Assembly (NCBI RefSeq): GCF_000974425.1
Contig: NZ_CP010429.1
Coordinates: forward strand, 2,666,001-2,730,000
Direction: 5' to 3'
Length of the DNA: 64,000 nucleotides
Origin: Spirosoma radiotolerans
Lineage (GTDB): Bacteria > Bacteroidota > Bacteroidia > Cytophagales > Spirosomataceae
This document shows positions 54,657-63,853 of the stretch, piece after piece. The first letter of the stretch is position 1. The number at the start of each line of letters is the position of its first letter. Below the pieces are notes generated by a model, which worked only from the letters and a program-made list of their open reading frames with translations, was not told the origin of the DNA and made no database searches. The translations under genes were made by a program, and so were the position numbers.

Positions 54657-54703
54657 AGAACAGAATGGGGCGACTTTTCAAAAAAGTCGCCCCATTCTGT
54701 TCT
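54657..54703. terminator. Perfect 22-bp inverted repeat, convergent terminator
   Basis: The arm at 54657-54678 (AGAACAGAATGGGGCGACTTTT) is repeated as its reverse complement at 54682-54703 around a 3-base CAA loop. It lies between leuS (+) and a minus-strand gene and is likely to stop transcription from both. Confidence 0.8.
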
Positions 54704-54723
54704 AGCGTAACAAACATGAAAAC

Positions 54724-55740
54724 TTAAACCAGAGCGGGCTCCGATTGCTGGGCCGCTAAGGCTTCACGTACTTGTGCGGTGAGCGTGAGCGAATGCTTAC
54801 GGGCTTCATGATCGAAAATAGGCGCCGAAATAATCAACTCATCGGCTTTGGTTTGGGTAATGATACTGGCTAATCCGCGCTGTATTGTCTCGGGTGACCC
54901 TACCGCGGAACAACGGAAAACAGAGTCGATGCCCGCCAGTTCATAATCGGGCCACATGGCCTCCAGATTATCGACAGGTGGCTGCATCTGGCGGGCTTTG
55001 CCCCGACGAATGTAAAGAAACTGCTGTTGCACAGAGGTGAACAATCGCTGGGCTTCCTGATCAGTGTCGGCCGCAATGACATTGGCCGCTACCATGGCAT
55101 AGGGGGCCTTCAGGTGTTCGGAAGGTCGAAACTGCGTCCGGTAAACCTGCAACGCCCGCAGTAATTCGGTCGGGGCAAAGTGCGAGGCAAACGCATAAGG
55201 TAGGCCAAGCATAGCCGCTAACTGCGCACCAAACAGGCTGGAGCCCAATATCCAGATCGGTATATCTAGCCCGTTACCCGGAATGGCCTGAATAAACTGA
55301 TTGGCATCGTCGGGCTGAAAATAGTGCTGTAGTTCAACCACATCCTGCGGAAACGTATCCGGGCCAGTCATATCCCGACGCAAGGCGCGCGAGGTAGCCT
55401 GATCTGAACCAGGCGCCCGGCCCAGGCCCAGGTCGATGCGGCCAGGATAGAGCGATTCCAGCGTGCCAAACTGTTCGGCAATGAGCAGGGGCGAGTGGTT
55501 AGGTAGCATGATACCGCCAGACCCCACCCGAATAGTGCTGGTACCCCCGGCCACGTAGCCAATAACGACCGACGTTGCCGCACTGGCAATGCCTGGCATA
55601 TTGTGATGCTCGGCCAGCCAGTAGCGATTGTAACCCAGTTTTTCGGCATGCTGGGCAAGATTTAATGTATTTCGAAGCGCCTGGGAGGCCGTATTGCCTT
55701 CCACAATGGGCGATAAATCAAGAACTGAAAAGGGAATCAT
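54724..55740 (-). CDS. LLM class flavin-dependent oxidoreductase (luciferase-like)
   Basis: 338 aa. A TIM-barrel luciferase-like monooxygenase of the MsnO8/YddN type: [40 protein letters not shown] near residue 40, [20 protein letters not shown], and [20 protein letters not shown] near 100. It would use FMNH2 and O2 to oxidise a small molecule; the substrate is not predictable. Stands alone between convergent leuS and the divergent peptidase gene. Confidence 0.9.
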   Translation of the reverse strand: MIPFSVLDLSPIVEGNTASQALRNTLNLAQHAEKLGYNRYWLAEHHNMPGIASAATSVVIGYVAGGTSTIRVGSGGIMLPNHSPLLIAEQFGTLESLYPGRIDLGLGRAPGSDQATSRALRRDMTGPDTFPQDVVELQHYFQPDDANQFIQAIPGNGLDIPIWILGSSLFGAQLAAMLGLPYAFASHFAPTELLRALQVYRTQFRPSEHLKAPYAMVAANVIAADTDQEAQRLFTSVQQQFLYIRRGKARQMQPPVDNLEAMWPDYELAGIDSVFRCSAVGSPETIQRGLASIITQTKADELIISAPIFDHEARKHSLTLTAQVREALAAQQSEPALV

Positions 55741-55962
55741 ACGTTATGGCTCTTTTACAGGTTATTTAAATCGTAACCGTTATACATAGCTTGCAACTAG
55801 TAGTGGTAACCGAAAACAGACAATTTTCATTTCCCCAACCCGGTTCAAATTGACAGGAAGGGAGACAAATCGCCTTCATAAAATGAGCGCGCCTGTTTTT
55901 GGGAAGTTGGTAACGAAAGCAGTAATTGCAAACTGAATCACCACACTACTAAAAACAAACCT

Positions 55963-58092
55963 ATGCAACCCACCGCCCCGGCTGATCATCCGTTGTTGAT
56001 CTTGTACCCACCTGCTCCCATCCTTGACGACACTACGTTTCTGGACCCATCGCCCGCTTTTCGGCAGCAAGTCCGGCGGACGCTTTTCGGGATACTGGGC
56101 TTTATCATGCTCTATCTGTTGCTGGTTGGGTTTGGTGTTGCCCTCGGCTATGTATGTGTACTGAGTACCATCATGCTGGTAAGCCTTTCCATCAACAAAT
56201 TCACCCTGATCATTGGCCTGGGCTTGCTGACACTCGGGCTCATGTTTCTGCTCTTTCTGGTCAAATTCCTGTTTGCGGTCTATAAAAATCAAAATACGCA
56301 ACGCGTGGAAATTACCACCAGCGATCACCCGAATCTGGTAGCGTTTATCCATAAACTGGCCGACGATGTACATGCGCCAAAACCACACCGGATTTTCCTG
56401 TCGCCCGATGTCAACGCCTGTGTGTTCTATAATTCCAGCTTCTGGAGTTTGTTTATACCTGTAAAAAAGAACCTTGAAATTGGCCTTGGGCTAGTCAATT
56501 CATTGAACATGACCGAGTTCAAAGCAGTGATGGCACACGAATTCGGGCATTTTTCGCAGCGTTCGATGAAGCTTGGCAGCTACGTTTACATAGTAAACCG
56601 GGTGATCTACAACCTGGTGTACGACCGCGACCGCTGGGATGCCCTGCTTGAGAAGTGGGCCAATTCGGGTGGGGTATGGAGTATTTTTGCCGGGCTTACT
56701 CAGCTGTTGGTTAACCTCGTTCGAAGGGTTCTTGCTAAGGCATACGAATGGCTGAATCTGCGCTATATGGGTCTCTCGCGGGAGATGGAGTACCAGGCCG
56801 ATCTGGTTGCGGTCAGTGCAACAGGCGCGGAGCCGGTCGTTACGGCACTTCGCCGAATCGAACTTGGTAATGCGGCCTATCAGCAGATGCTCGGAAACCT
56901 GAATGAATTGATTGGGGAGTCGAAAATAGCCGAAAACATTTACCCGCTGCACAGCCGGACGATACAGATGCTGGCTGCAGAAAACAAAATTGAACTCATA
57001 CATGGGTTGCCCGTACTCACCGACGAACTAACCCGTAAGATGATGTCGGCCAGCCGGGTGAATTACCAGGATCAGTGGTCATCGCATCCGGGGCAGGCCG
57101 AACGGGAAGAAAATATACGAACTGTTCCCGCCCCCTGTAACCCCGATACCACTTCGCCCTGGCTGCTCTTCAACAAGCCCGACTATTGGCAGAAGGAACT
57201 GACCGCCCGGCTCTATGCGGGCGTCGAGCTGGAAAACCCGACCAACAAACAGCGCCTGACCGCCACCGATTATGCAACCCATGTAGCGGATCAGATCAAG
57301 CGGGATCAACTGCCCGAACTATACAATGGATTCTACGACAGTCGGTTATTGTTTCACTTCGATCCAAAAGAGGTTGCGCAGGACCACACAGAGGTGTTCA
57401 CCCAGAAAACGCTCTTCTCGGATGAAAATTTGCGGTTGAGAAAAAAACTGGCTACAATTTACGAAGAACAGAATGTACTGGAGCAGATCAAATCAAAGCA
57501 GATACAGACCCGCACGTTTGATTTCGACGGGAAAAAGTACGACCGCCGGGAGGTAGATCAGGTGCTGGCAATCATCAGACCCGAAATGGAAGCTTTGCAG
57601 GCTCATTTCCAGAAGACCGAAGAAGATGCCTTTCGATTGGTTTACCGAAAAGCCCTCCAGCAGGGACTCGCCGACGAACTCATCCGGCGATATGAACTGT
57701 ACTTCCGTCTGAATGAGGACCGGGAAACATACGGTCAACTGTTGCTGGTGTACAGCGAGTTGCTGAAAAACACCCACGATGCCCTTAAGGATGGAGGTAC
57801 CAAAAAACGGGGTATGGGTAGGCAGATTGACGAATTTAACGACAAAATGCAGCAGGCCTACCGAAACAGCCAGACGATAGACATTCCCTCGCAGGTGGGA
57901 ACCCTGACGTTCGAACGTGGGTATGCGGCCCATTTATGCCCCGATACACTCAGAGAAATAAAGAGCGAGTCATTCAACTGGGAAGATATGGTTGCGCTGT
58001 ACCAGCAACTCGAACCAATGCCTAATCTGGCCGGGCAGGCTCAAATTGCCGTTTTAGATGAACTTATTCGTTGGCAGGCTACCTTATTATAG
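55963..58092 (+). CDS. Membrane-anchored M48 family zinc metallopeptidase
   Basis: 709 aa, much longer than a plain M48 domain. Two N-terminal membrane segments (residues 43-68 LFGILGFIMLYLLLVGFGVA; 85-112 LIIGLGLLTLGLMFLLFLVK) lead into the M48 domain. The zinc-binding site is HEFGH at 192-196, preceded by NMTEFKAVMA, with the third ligand in LSREMEYQADLVAV near 275. The remaining 400 residues are a helical extension with coiled coils (QAHFQKTEEDAFRLVYRKAL, residues 520-640). It probably turns over membrane proteins. The next gene starts 35 bp after its stop, so they may be co-transcribed. Confidence 0.85.
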   Translation: MQPTAPADHPLLILYPPAPILDDTTFLDPSPAFRQQVRRTLFGILGFIMLYLLLVGFGVALGYVCVLSTIMLVSLSINKFTLIIGLGLLTLGLMFLLFLVKFLFAVYKNQNTQRVEITTSDHPNLVAFIHKLADDVHAPKPHRIFLSPDVNACVFYNSSFWSLFIPVKKNLEIGLGLVNSLNMTEFKAVMAHEFGHFSQRSMKLGSYVYIVNRVIYNLVYDRDRWDALLEKWANSGGVWSIFAGLTQLLVNLVRRVLAKAYEWLNLRYMGLSREMEYQADLVAVSATGAEPVVTALRRIELGNAAYQQMLGNLNELIGESKIAENIYPLHSRTIQMLAAENKIELIHGLPVLTDELTRKMMSASRVNYQDQWSSHPGQAEREENIRTVPAPCNPDTTSPWLLFNKPDYWQKELTARLYAGVELENPTNKQRLTATDYATHVADQIKRDQLPELYNGFYDSRLLFHFDPKEVAQDHTEVFTQKTLFSDENLRLRKKLATIYEEQNVLEQIKSKQIQTRTFDFDGKKYDRREVDQVLAIIRPEMEALQAHFQKTEEDAFRLVYRKALQQGLADELIRRYELYFRLNEDRETYGQLLLVYSELLKNTHDALKDGGTKKRGMGRQIDEFNDKMQQAYRNSQTIDIPSQVGTLTFERGYAAHLCPDTLREIKSESFNWEDMVALYQQLEPMPNLAGQAQIAVLDELIRWQATLL

Positions 58093-58127
58093 CGCTGGAA
58101 AGTGTCTGGTTTTTTTCTCTCTATTTA

Positions 58128-59024
58128 ATGAAGCATATCAGTTCAGTGCAATTTTTCCGTCAATTACAAGGGTGGGGCATCGTATCGGCAGTGGCTCTTG
58201 TCGTATCGGCCTGCACCCCTAATACGTATACAAAAGTACCTGCTGGCAAAGGCTACGAGTTTTTTCGGTACCAGCCCAATCAAACTGCCAAAATATCCGC
58301 GCACCGGGGCGGGGGCGATCTGAAAGGGTATCCCGAAAACTGCATTGAGTCGTTTGCCTATCTGGCTAAACATCTGCCAGTTATTATTGAGTGTGACATT
58401 GACCTGACTAAAGATAGCGTAATGGTCATGATGCATGATGCCAGCCTCGACCGGACCACGACCGGCACCGGAAAGCTAATTGAGCGGAACTACGCCGAAC
58501 TTGGACAGTTCCGGCTGGAAGATAATATGGGTAACGCGACGCCTTATAAGATACCGACACTTGAAGAGGTGTTGCGCTGGGGTAAAAACAAAGTAACGTT
58601 TACGCTTGATGTGAAGCGCAATGTGTCGTTCGCTAAAGTGGTCGACATGATTCACAAAACGGGCGCCGGGGATTATGTGGCCGTCATTACCTATAATGCT
58701 CAGGATGCGGCTAAACTCAACAAGCTTGATCCGAACCTGATGATATCAGTCACCATTCGGAACCGGGCTGAATACGACCGCCTGCGCGAACTTGGCGTTC
58801 CCGACAACCGGATGGTTGCCTTTGTTGGCGTTAAAGAGCCTGATGCCGAGTTGTATAAATTTCTGCACGAAAAGGGCATCGCCTGTATCTTAGGTACCCT
58901 GGGTAACCTGGATAAACAGGCAGCTGCGAAAGGCGATCAGGTTTATAAAACGTTTGCCCAAAACGGTGCCGACATCATGTCGACAGACCGGCCATTTGAA
59001 ATTGCAAAGGTGTTGTACAAATAA
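58128..59024 (+). CDS. Glycerophosphodiester phosphodiesterase lipoprotein
   Basis: 298 aa from the ATG at 58128. A lipoprotein signal (VVSACTPNTYT, Cys near residue 24). GDPD signatures: ISAHRGGGDLKGYPENCIES near residue 58, IIECDIDLTKDSVMVMMHDA near 88 with the metal-binding Glu-Asp and His, and KVTFTLDVKRNVSFAKVV. It cleaves glycerophosphodiesters to glycerol-3-phosphate plus alcohol in the cell envelope. Closely follows the M48 peptidase; function may link phospholipid turnover. Confidence 0.88.
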   Translation: MKHISSVQFFRQLQGWGIVSAVALVVSACTPNTYTKVPAGKGYEFFRYQPNQTAKISAHRGGGDLKGYPENCIESFAYLAKHLPVIIECDIDLTKDSVMVMMHDASLDRTTTGTGKLIERNYAELGQFRLEDNMGNATPYKIPTLEEVLRWGKNKVTFTLDVKRNVSFAKVVDMIHKTGAGDYVAVITYNAQDAAKLNKLDPNLMISVTIRNRAEYDRLRELGVPDNRMVAFVGVKEPDAELYKFLHEKGIACILGTLGNLDKQAAAKGDQVYKTFAQNGADIMSTDRPFEIAKVLYK

Positions 59025-59044
59025 GGCTGACAGGCCAGTAAGGC

Positions 59045-59446
59045 ATGCAACCCATTGAGCGAAATCGAATCCTGTATAGTTTCCTGACGCTTGTGGTAAT
59101 ACTGCTTGGGCTGGCGTCGAGGCATTATTTTGGTGAATTCCCGTTTGTCCGGACTTACGTTGGCGATGGGCTGTGGGCGTTGATGGTCTTCTTTGGTTTC
59201 TCGCTTGTTTTCAATCGCTGGTCGGTTCGTTCGGTGGCTATAGCGGCCTTGTTATTCTCGTTTGGAATCGAACTGAGTCAGCTATATCATACGCCCTGGA
59301 TTGATCGTCTGCGATCTACGCGTCTGGGCGGGTTGGTCTTGGGCTTCAGCTTCTTGTGGAGCGATTTACTTTCTTACAGCATCGGTATTGCCGTTGGCGT
59401 CTTGCTGGAAATACGACTAATTTCAATTCGGTTGAAAACGAAGTAA
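59045..59446 (+). CDS. DUF2809 membrane protein
   Basis: 133 aa with four membrane segments. It matches the DUF2809 pattern: SRHYFGEFPFVRTYVGDGLW near residue 20, and FSFGIELSQLYHTPWIDRLR near residue 75, with the SxExxQxxxxxWxDxxR signature shared with VanZ-like proteins. Function unknown. Starts 20 bp after the GDPD gene, so probably in the same transcript. Confidence 0.85.
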   Translation: MQPIERNRILYSFLTLVVILLGLASRHYFGEFPFVRTYVGDGLWALMVFFGFSLVFNRWSVRSVAIAALLFSFGIELSQLYHTPWIDRLRSTRLGGLVLGFSFLWSDLLSYSIGIAVGVLLEIRLISIRLKTK

Positions 59447-59458
59447 TCGCGCCACTTT

Positions 59459-59548
59459 ATTAACTACAGAGGCTCAAAGAACGCAGGGTTATAAATTAAC
59501 TGAATTCTAGTTATTACCCTTCGTGTTCTTTGTGCCTCTGTGGTAAAT
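59459..59548. repeat. Long imperfect palindrome of the CACAGAGGCACAAAGAAC type
   Basis: A left arm (CTACAGAGGCTCAAAGAAC near 59464-59482) and a right arm (GTTCTTTGTGCCTCTGTGG, 59525-59543) are reverse complements with few mismatches, extended by GGGTTATAA / TTATTACCC. It lies after DUF2809. I recognise this as a widespread intergenic repeat in Bacteroidota; no coding content. Confidence 0.7.
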
Positions 59549-59631
59549 CTAATCTTAGGCAGTCAAATCGAATTAGTTAAGGCTATTCAGGATAAAGTTT
59601 ATTCTGAATAGGCCATTGTCAAGTCCCTGAC

Positions 59632-60276
59632 TTAGTAGCCCAGCGTAAACCGCTTCTGAATAAACTGCGGTTTCTCAATCTCATCCAATACGGCCACGGC
59701 CAGGTCTGTAACCGAAATTGTCGATTCCCCTTTTTCGTTGAAAACAAGCTGGTCAGTACCCAGGCGGAATTTACCTGTTCGCTCGCCAGGAGCCAGATTG
59801 ATAGCGGGGCTTAGGAAAGTCCAGTCCAGGCTTGTGTTTTTACGAAGGATATTGAGGTAGTCACGGGCCGCTGTAGCACCGGGTTTATAGGCTGCCGGAA
59901 ACTCAGGTGTGTCGACCAACTGAACGCCCGGCGCAACTTCCAGACTACCGGCGCCACCCACAACCAGCAGCCGTTTGACACCCGAAGCTTCGGTTCCTTT
60001 CTCAATCGTCTCCGATCCGTTCAGGAAATCATCGTACAGGTTTGGGTTAGTCCAGCCAGCATTGTAGGCGCTTAGCACCGCATCATGACCCGCCACCAGT
60101 TGGGCAACTGTGTTAGCATCCTGAACATCACCCTGCCTGACCGTTAAGTTTGGGTGTGTTACGGTTATTTTCTCGGGATGGCGGACGATCGCTGTCACGA
60201 CATGGCCACGATTGAGGGATTCTTCGACAAGGGCTGATCCAACAAAGCCAGAGGCACCAATAATAGCCAGTTTCAT
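59632..60276 (-). CDS. NAD(P)-binding (NmrA-like/SDR) oxidoreductase
   Basis: 214 aa. An extended-SDR/NmrA Rossmann fold: MKLAIIGASGFVGSALVEES (GxxGxxG), HPNLTVRQGDVQDANTVAQL near residue 43, and VGGAGSLEVAPGVQLVDTPE near 105. It resembles YwnB/YtfG-type NAD(P)H-binding proteins. The gene is immediately downstream of the Rrf2 regulator (63 bp apart, same strand), and a copy of the regulator's putative operator lies between them, so it is probably the regulated target. Substrate unknown. Confidence 0.88.
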   Translation of the reverse strand: MKLAIIGASGFVGSALVEESLNRGHVVTAIVRHPEKITVTHPNLTVRQGDVQDANTVAQLVAGHDAVLSAYNAGWTNPNLYDDFLNGSETIEKGTEASGVKRLLVVGGAGSLEVAPGVQLVDTPEFPAAYKPGATAARDYLNILRKNTSLDWTFLSPAINLAPGERTGKFRLGTDQLVFNEKGESTISVTDLAVAVLDEIEKPQFIQKRFTLGY

Positions 60277-60305
60277 ACGTGTAATTGGTTAACGTGAAAA
60301 TAGAG

Positions 60306-60330
60306 TGTAATGAAAAATATTACAGTTTTG
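60306..60330. promoter_or_regulatory. Putative Rrf2 operator, copy 2
   Basis: TGTAATGAAAAATATTACAG followed by TTTTG. The half-sites TGTAAT and ATTACA form an inverted repeat. It is almost the same as the 25-base element before the Rrf2 gene and lies 30 bp before the start of the NAD(P)-binding gene. Confidence 0.6.
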
Positions 60331-60339
60331 GGTAAAAAA

Positions 60340-60747
60340 TTAATCAAATCGACGGGTAAATTCGTCGAGCGTGGTATCCCCTAATTTCTGGATAAGTGCT
60401 TCTTCCGCTTCAATATATAGGGCGTCCAGGTGCTGGTTGATCTGTTTGCCAACGGGGCAATTAGGGTTTGGGCTGTTCCGAGCCATACCCAAAAAAGCAC
60501 CTTGTCGCGTTGAGAGAAAAACGTCGGACACGCGAATCTGCAGTGGCGATTTAGCCAGCATACTTCCTCCATTCTTACCTTCCCGACTGATTACCAGCCC
60601 GTTGTTGCGGAGATTGCTTAGTTCTTTGCGGACAAGAACCGGGTTGATATTGATACTGCCCGCAATCAAATCAGACGTCACCCATTCGCCGTTGGCCTTG
60701 GCTAACAGTGTTAGGATATGCATCGATATGGCGAATCGTCCGTTCAT
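60340..60747 (-). CDS. Rrf2 family transcriptional regulator (YwnA-like)
   Basis: 135 aa. Winged helix: FAISMHILTLLAKANGEWVT, SININPVLVRKELSNLRNNG (recognition helix, near residue 35) and ISREGKNGGSMLAKSP (wing, residue 55-70). It has only one cysteine in the C-terminal part (NPNCPVG), so it is the cluster-free, YwnA-like type and not an Fe-S IscR/NsrR type. Likely represses itself and the NAD(P)-binding gene through the twin operators at 60751 and 60306. Confidence 0.88.
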   Translation of the reverse strand: MNGRFAISMHILTLLAKANGEWVTSDLIAGSININPVLVRKELSNLRNNGLVISREGKNGGSMLAKSPLQIRVSDVFLSTRQGAFLGMARNSPNPNCPVGKQINQHLDALYIEAEEALIQKLGDTTLDEFTRRFD

Positions 60748-60750
60748 TAG

Positions 60751-60775
60751 TGTAATATTAAATGTTACAGTTTTG
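60751..60775. promoter_or_regulatory. Putative Rrf2 operator, copy 1
   Basis: TGTAATATTAAATGTTACAG followed by TTTTG, directly upstream of the Rrf2 ATG at 60747. The same element (same outer bases and TTTTG tail) recurs 445 bp away before the NAD(P)-binding gene. Confidence 0.6.
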
Positions 60776-60779
60776 CTAT

Positions 60780-60812
60780 AAAAAAGATTCCCATTAGCAG
60801 GGAATCTTTTTT
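60780..60812. terminator. Rho-independent terminator
   Basis: AAAAAAGATTCCC and GGGAATCTTTTTT form a stem around ATTAGCA. It lies downstream of the GNAT-nitrilase gene (-) and just before the Rrf2 operator. Confidence 0.88.
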
Positions 60813-60889
60813 ATAAACTTGTAAATTAACGAGACTTATTGATATCCCAAGGCTTAAGTTCTTTATTGACAGCCTACGAGGAGGTATTT

Positions 60890-60920
60890 TTTGTCATCCC
60901 TCCTTTGTCGGGATGACAAA
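60890..60920. repeat. Short hairpin related to the 48161 repeat
   Basis: TTTGTCATCCC (60890-60900) and GGGATGACAAA (60910-60920) are exact reverse complements with a 9-base loop, 2 bp after the stop of the GNAT-nitrilase gene. It shares the TTTGTCAT edges with the element at 48161-48244. Confidence 0.65.
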
Positions 60921-60922
60921 CA

Positions 60923-62521
60923 TCAATTAGCGACCACAATAACGGGCGGTACTTGTTCCGGGTCATTATCGGGCGACGCTTTTTTCTGTTTTAGCGCCTT
61001 CTTCGCGGCTTTCTTGAGCGTAACGTCATACAAATCCGTCCGGCGGTCTTTCAGGACCTGAACAGAACCGTGTTCATGTAATTCTTTCAATAAGCTCAAA
61101 TCAACGTCGGCAATGAGGACCATTTCGGTGTTGGTCGTGGCTTCAGCTTTCACCGCATTGGTAGGGAACTGGAAGTCAGACGGCGTAAACACGGCGGATT
61201 GTGCATAGTTGATATCCATGTTCTGCACACGCGGCAGGTTGCCCACGCAGCCCGAAATGGCGACATAACATTCGTTTTCGATGGCCCTGGCCTGCGCACA
61301 ATGGCGTACCCGTGAGTAGCCATTCTGGGTGTCCGTCAGGAAGGGCACAAACAGAATCTGCATCCCTTGCTGGGCCAGAATACGGCCCAGTTCAGGAAAC
61401 TCCACATCGTAACAGATCAGCATCCCAATCTTGCCGCAGTCGGTGTCGAATGCCCGGATTTCATAGCCGCCCACCATGCCATAGTGCCGCACTTCATTGG
61501 GCGTGATATGGATTTTGCGGTACTCTTCGTAGGATCCATCCCGTCGGCAGAGATAGGCTACGTTATAGAGTTTGCCATCTTCATCGACGAGTGGCATGCT
61601 GCCGCCCACAATGTTGACGTTGTAGGAGATGGCCAATTGACATAGCTTCTCCCGAACGGCTTCCGTAAAGTCGGCTAACTTTCGAATCGCGACCGGCTCG
61701 GGCAGGTCGTTGAAGTCGGCCATCAGGGGCGTATTGAAAAATTCGGGTAACACCATAAAATCCGCCCGGTAATCGCTGACGGCATTGGCGAAAAACTCGA
61801 CCTGTTCCAGAAAAGCATTGAGGTTTTTGAACAACCGCATCTGCCATTGAATTACGCCCAGCCGAATTATGGAGTCGGTATGGGGGCGTTTATCTTTTTC
61901 GGCAACGTAGTAGATATTGATCCACTCCAGCAGTGTGGCATACTCTTTCGATTCGGTGTCGCCAGGCAGATAACCCCGCAATACTTTCCGAACGTGGAAA
62001 TCGTTGGATAGCTGGAAAGTCAGTGTTGGGTCATAAATTTCCTTTTGCCTCACTTTGGCAATGTACTCCCGGGGCGACAGGTCGTGGGCGTATTTGTTAT
62101 AGTTAGGAATACGGCCCCCTGCCAGAATACCTTTCAAATTAAGCGTTTCGCACACTTCCTTACGGGCGTCGTAGAGCCGCCGACCCAACCGTAAGTCGCG
62201 GAAATCGGGATGCACGAAGACTTCAATCCCGTACATGTAATCGCCTTCGTCACTGTGGGTTTTGAAGGTATAGCCCCCCGTAATTTCTTCGTAGGTATGG
62301 TTATCGCCAAACTGGTCATATTTCACCCGAATGGCCAGGGCACAAGCGACCACTTTCCCATCGACTTCGACGCAAAACTGGCCTTCGGGGAAAATATTGA
62401 GTAGTTTGTTGATCTTACTTCTCTCCCAATAGTCGCCACCAATTCCGCTATATACTTCAATCATGGCCTCTTTGAGATCATGATAGTCTTCTTTCTGTAA
62501 GGTTCTGGTTTGTATGTGCAT
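60923..62521 (-). CDS. GNAT-carbon-nitrogen hydrolase fusion protein
   Basis: 532 aa in two domains. Residues 1-190: a GNAT-type acetyltransferase with VHPDFRDLRLGRRLYDARKE (acetyl-CoA loop R/Q-x2-G-x-G/R). Residues 225-500: a nitrilase-superfamily amidase with the complete triad Glu (VLPEFFN), Lys (YRKIHITPNE) and Cys (LICYDVEFPELG). The family is known as bifunctional GNAT/C-N hydrolase; it probably cleaves a small amide (for example omega-amidase-like or N-carbamoyl) and may acetylate an amine. Substrate unknown. The C-terminal tail is Lys/Pro-rich and probably disordered. Confidence 0.88.
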   Translation of the reverse strand: MHIQTRTLQKEDYHDLKEAMIEVYSGIGGDYWERSKINKLLNIFPEGQFCVEVDGKVVACALAIRVKYDQFGDNHTYEEITGGYTFKTHSDEGDYMYGIEVFVHPDFRDLRLGRRLYDARKEVCETLNLKGILAGGRIPNYNKYAHDLSPREYIAKVRQKEIYDPTLTFQLSNDFHVRKVLRGYLPGDTESKEYATLLEWINIYYVAEKDKRPHTDSIIRLGVIQWQMRLFKNLNAFLEQVEFFANAVSDYRADFMVLPEFFNTPLMADFNDLPEPVAIRKLADFTEAVREKLCQLAISYNVNIVGGSMPLVDEDGKLYNVAYLCRRDGSYEEYRKIHITPNEVRHYGMVGGYEIRAFDTDCGKIGMLICYDVEFPELGRILAQQGMQILFVPFLTDTQNGYSRVRHCAQARAIENECYVAISGCVGNLPRVQNMDINYAQSAVFTPSDFQFPTNAVKAEATTNTEMVLIADVDLSLLKELHEHGSVQVLKDRRTDLYDVTLKKAAKKALKQKKASPDNDPEQVPPVIVVAN

Positions 62522-62589
62522 AAGTAATTGTCTGAACCTAAATGGGTATGATTCTGCTGACGGACGGTGGGATGAAGCAAGGGATTGAA

Positions 62590-63615
62590 TCAGGCAAAAT
62601 CGGGGCTCAGTATTGTTTCCATCCCCGCTACCATCTCGTCGGTAAAATCTAAATGCGTAACGAACCGCACTAAATGTTTGCCAAACGTGATGCAGCGAAT
62701 CCCTTTTGTTTCTAAAGAAGCAACATAGTCGGCAGCTAATATGGTTTCGGGAAGCCGGAAAATGACAATATTCGTGTCGATGGGAAGGATTTCTTCAACC
62801 TCGGGTAAGCGTTCGAGCATCGCCCCGATTTTGCGGGCTCGGGAATGGTCCTGTTTCAGGCGATCGATGTGGTGGTCGAGGGCGTAAATACCGGCAGCCG
62901 CCAGAAATCCGGCCTGTCGCCAGCCGCCACCCATGAGTTTCCGGAAGCGCCGGGCCTGCCGAATAAAATCGGCCTTACCGAGCAGGAGTGACCCCACCGG
63001 GCAGCCCAGCCCTTTCGACAAACAAATACTGATCGAGTCGAAAAGTTGCCCATAAGCCACCGTCGGCTCACCTGTCTCAATCAAGGCGTTGAAAAGCCTG
63101 GCGCCATCCAGATGCAGAATCAGCCCGTTTTCATCGCAAACTTTCCGAATGGCTGCAATTTCGGGAACGGTATAGTAGCAGCCTCCGCCTTTATTCACGG
63201 TGTTTTCCAGGACCACCAACCGGGAGATAGGCTTGTGGGCATCGGCTGGATTGTATATATACTCGCGAATCAGCTCGGGGGTAATCTTGCCGCGCTGGCC
63301 GTGAATCAGGCTAACCGATGCCAGCGCATTGACAGAAATACCACCCCCTTCATACTGGTAAACGTGCGACAGATAATCGCAGATAACATCATCGCCGGGG
63401 CGAGTATGTGTACGAATGGCGAGTTGGTTGGTCATCGTACCCGATGCACAGAAAAGGGCCGCTTCCATCCCGAACAAAGCGGCAGCTTTAGCCTCGAGCG
63501 CATTTACGGTTGGGTCATCGCCAAGCACATCGTCGCCGAGAGGAGCAGAAAACATAGCCTCGCGCATAGCGGGCGTGGGTTGTGTAACGGTATCGCTACG
63601 AAGGTCAATAAGCAT
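62590..63615 (-). CDS. ltaE: Low-specificity L-threonine aldolase
   Basis: 341 aa, PLP fold type [21 protein letters not shown] at the N-terminus, [20 protein letters not shown] near residue 30, [20 protein letters not shown] near 58 and [18 protein letters not shown] near 195, where the Lys forms the Schiff base. It interconverts L-threonine and glycine plus acetaldehyde (and allo-threonine). The gene symbol is given at the family level. Confidence 0.9.
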   Translation of the reverse strand: MLIDLRSDTVTQPTPAMREAMFSAPLGDDVLGDDPTVNALEAKAAALFGMEAALFCASGTMTNQLAIRTHTRPGDDVICDYLSHVYQYEGGGISVNALASVSLIHGQRGKITPELIREYIYNPADAHKPISRLVVLENTVNKGGGCYYTVPEIAAIRKVCDENGLILHLDGARLFNALIETGEPTVAYGQLFDSISICLSKGLGCPVGSLLLGKADFIRQARRFRKLMGGGWRQAGFLAAAGIYALDHHIDRLKQDHSRARKIGAMLERLPEVEEILPIDTNIVIFRLPETILAADYVASLETKGIRCITFGKHLVRFVTHLDFTDEMVAGMETILSPDFA

Positions 63616-63659
63616 TTGTTTCGTGATCAGGCTGTATGAACGAGCAAGTTAAGAACAGA

Positions 63660-63667
63660 CAAAGTTA
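63660..63667 (-). promoter_or_regulatory. Candidate ltaE promoter -7 element
   Basis: TAACTTTG on the minus strand (63660-63667) fits TAnnTTTG and would give a leader of about 35-40 nt before the ATG at 63615. No clear -33 element was found. Confidence 0.4.
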
Positions 63668-63853
63668 CGGCAGAAACATTTTTATAGTCTTTATGCTAGT
63701 TAAACAGCTAGTTGGTTAAGAATCAGGGATGAGAAAATTTGCCTGGTTTGCTTTTGAGTCACATACCACTATTTTTGAGCAACCTTTTACACCTATTGCC
63801 GTCTCAACGCAATACGCCAACTCTGGTGTCTATACTAATCTCTGGCTTTGCCT

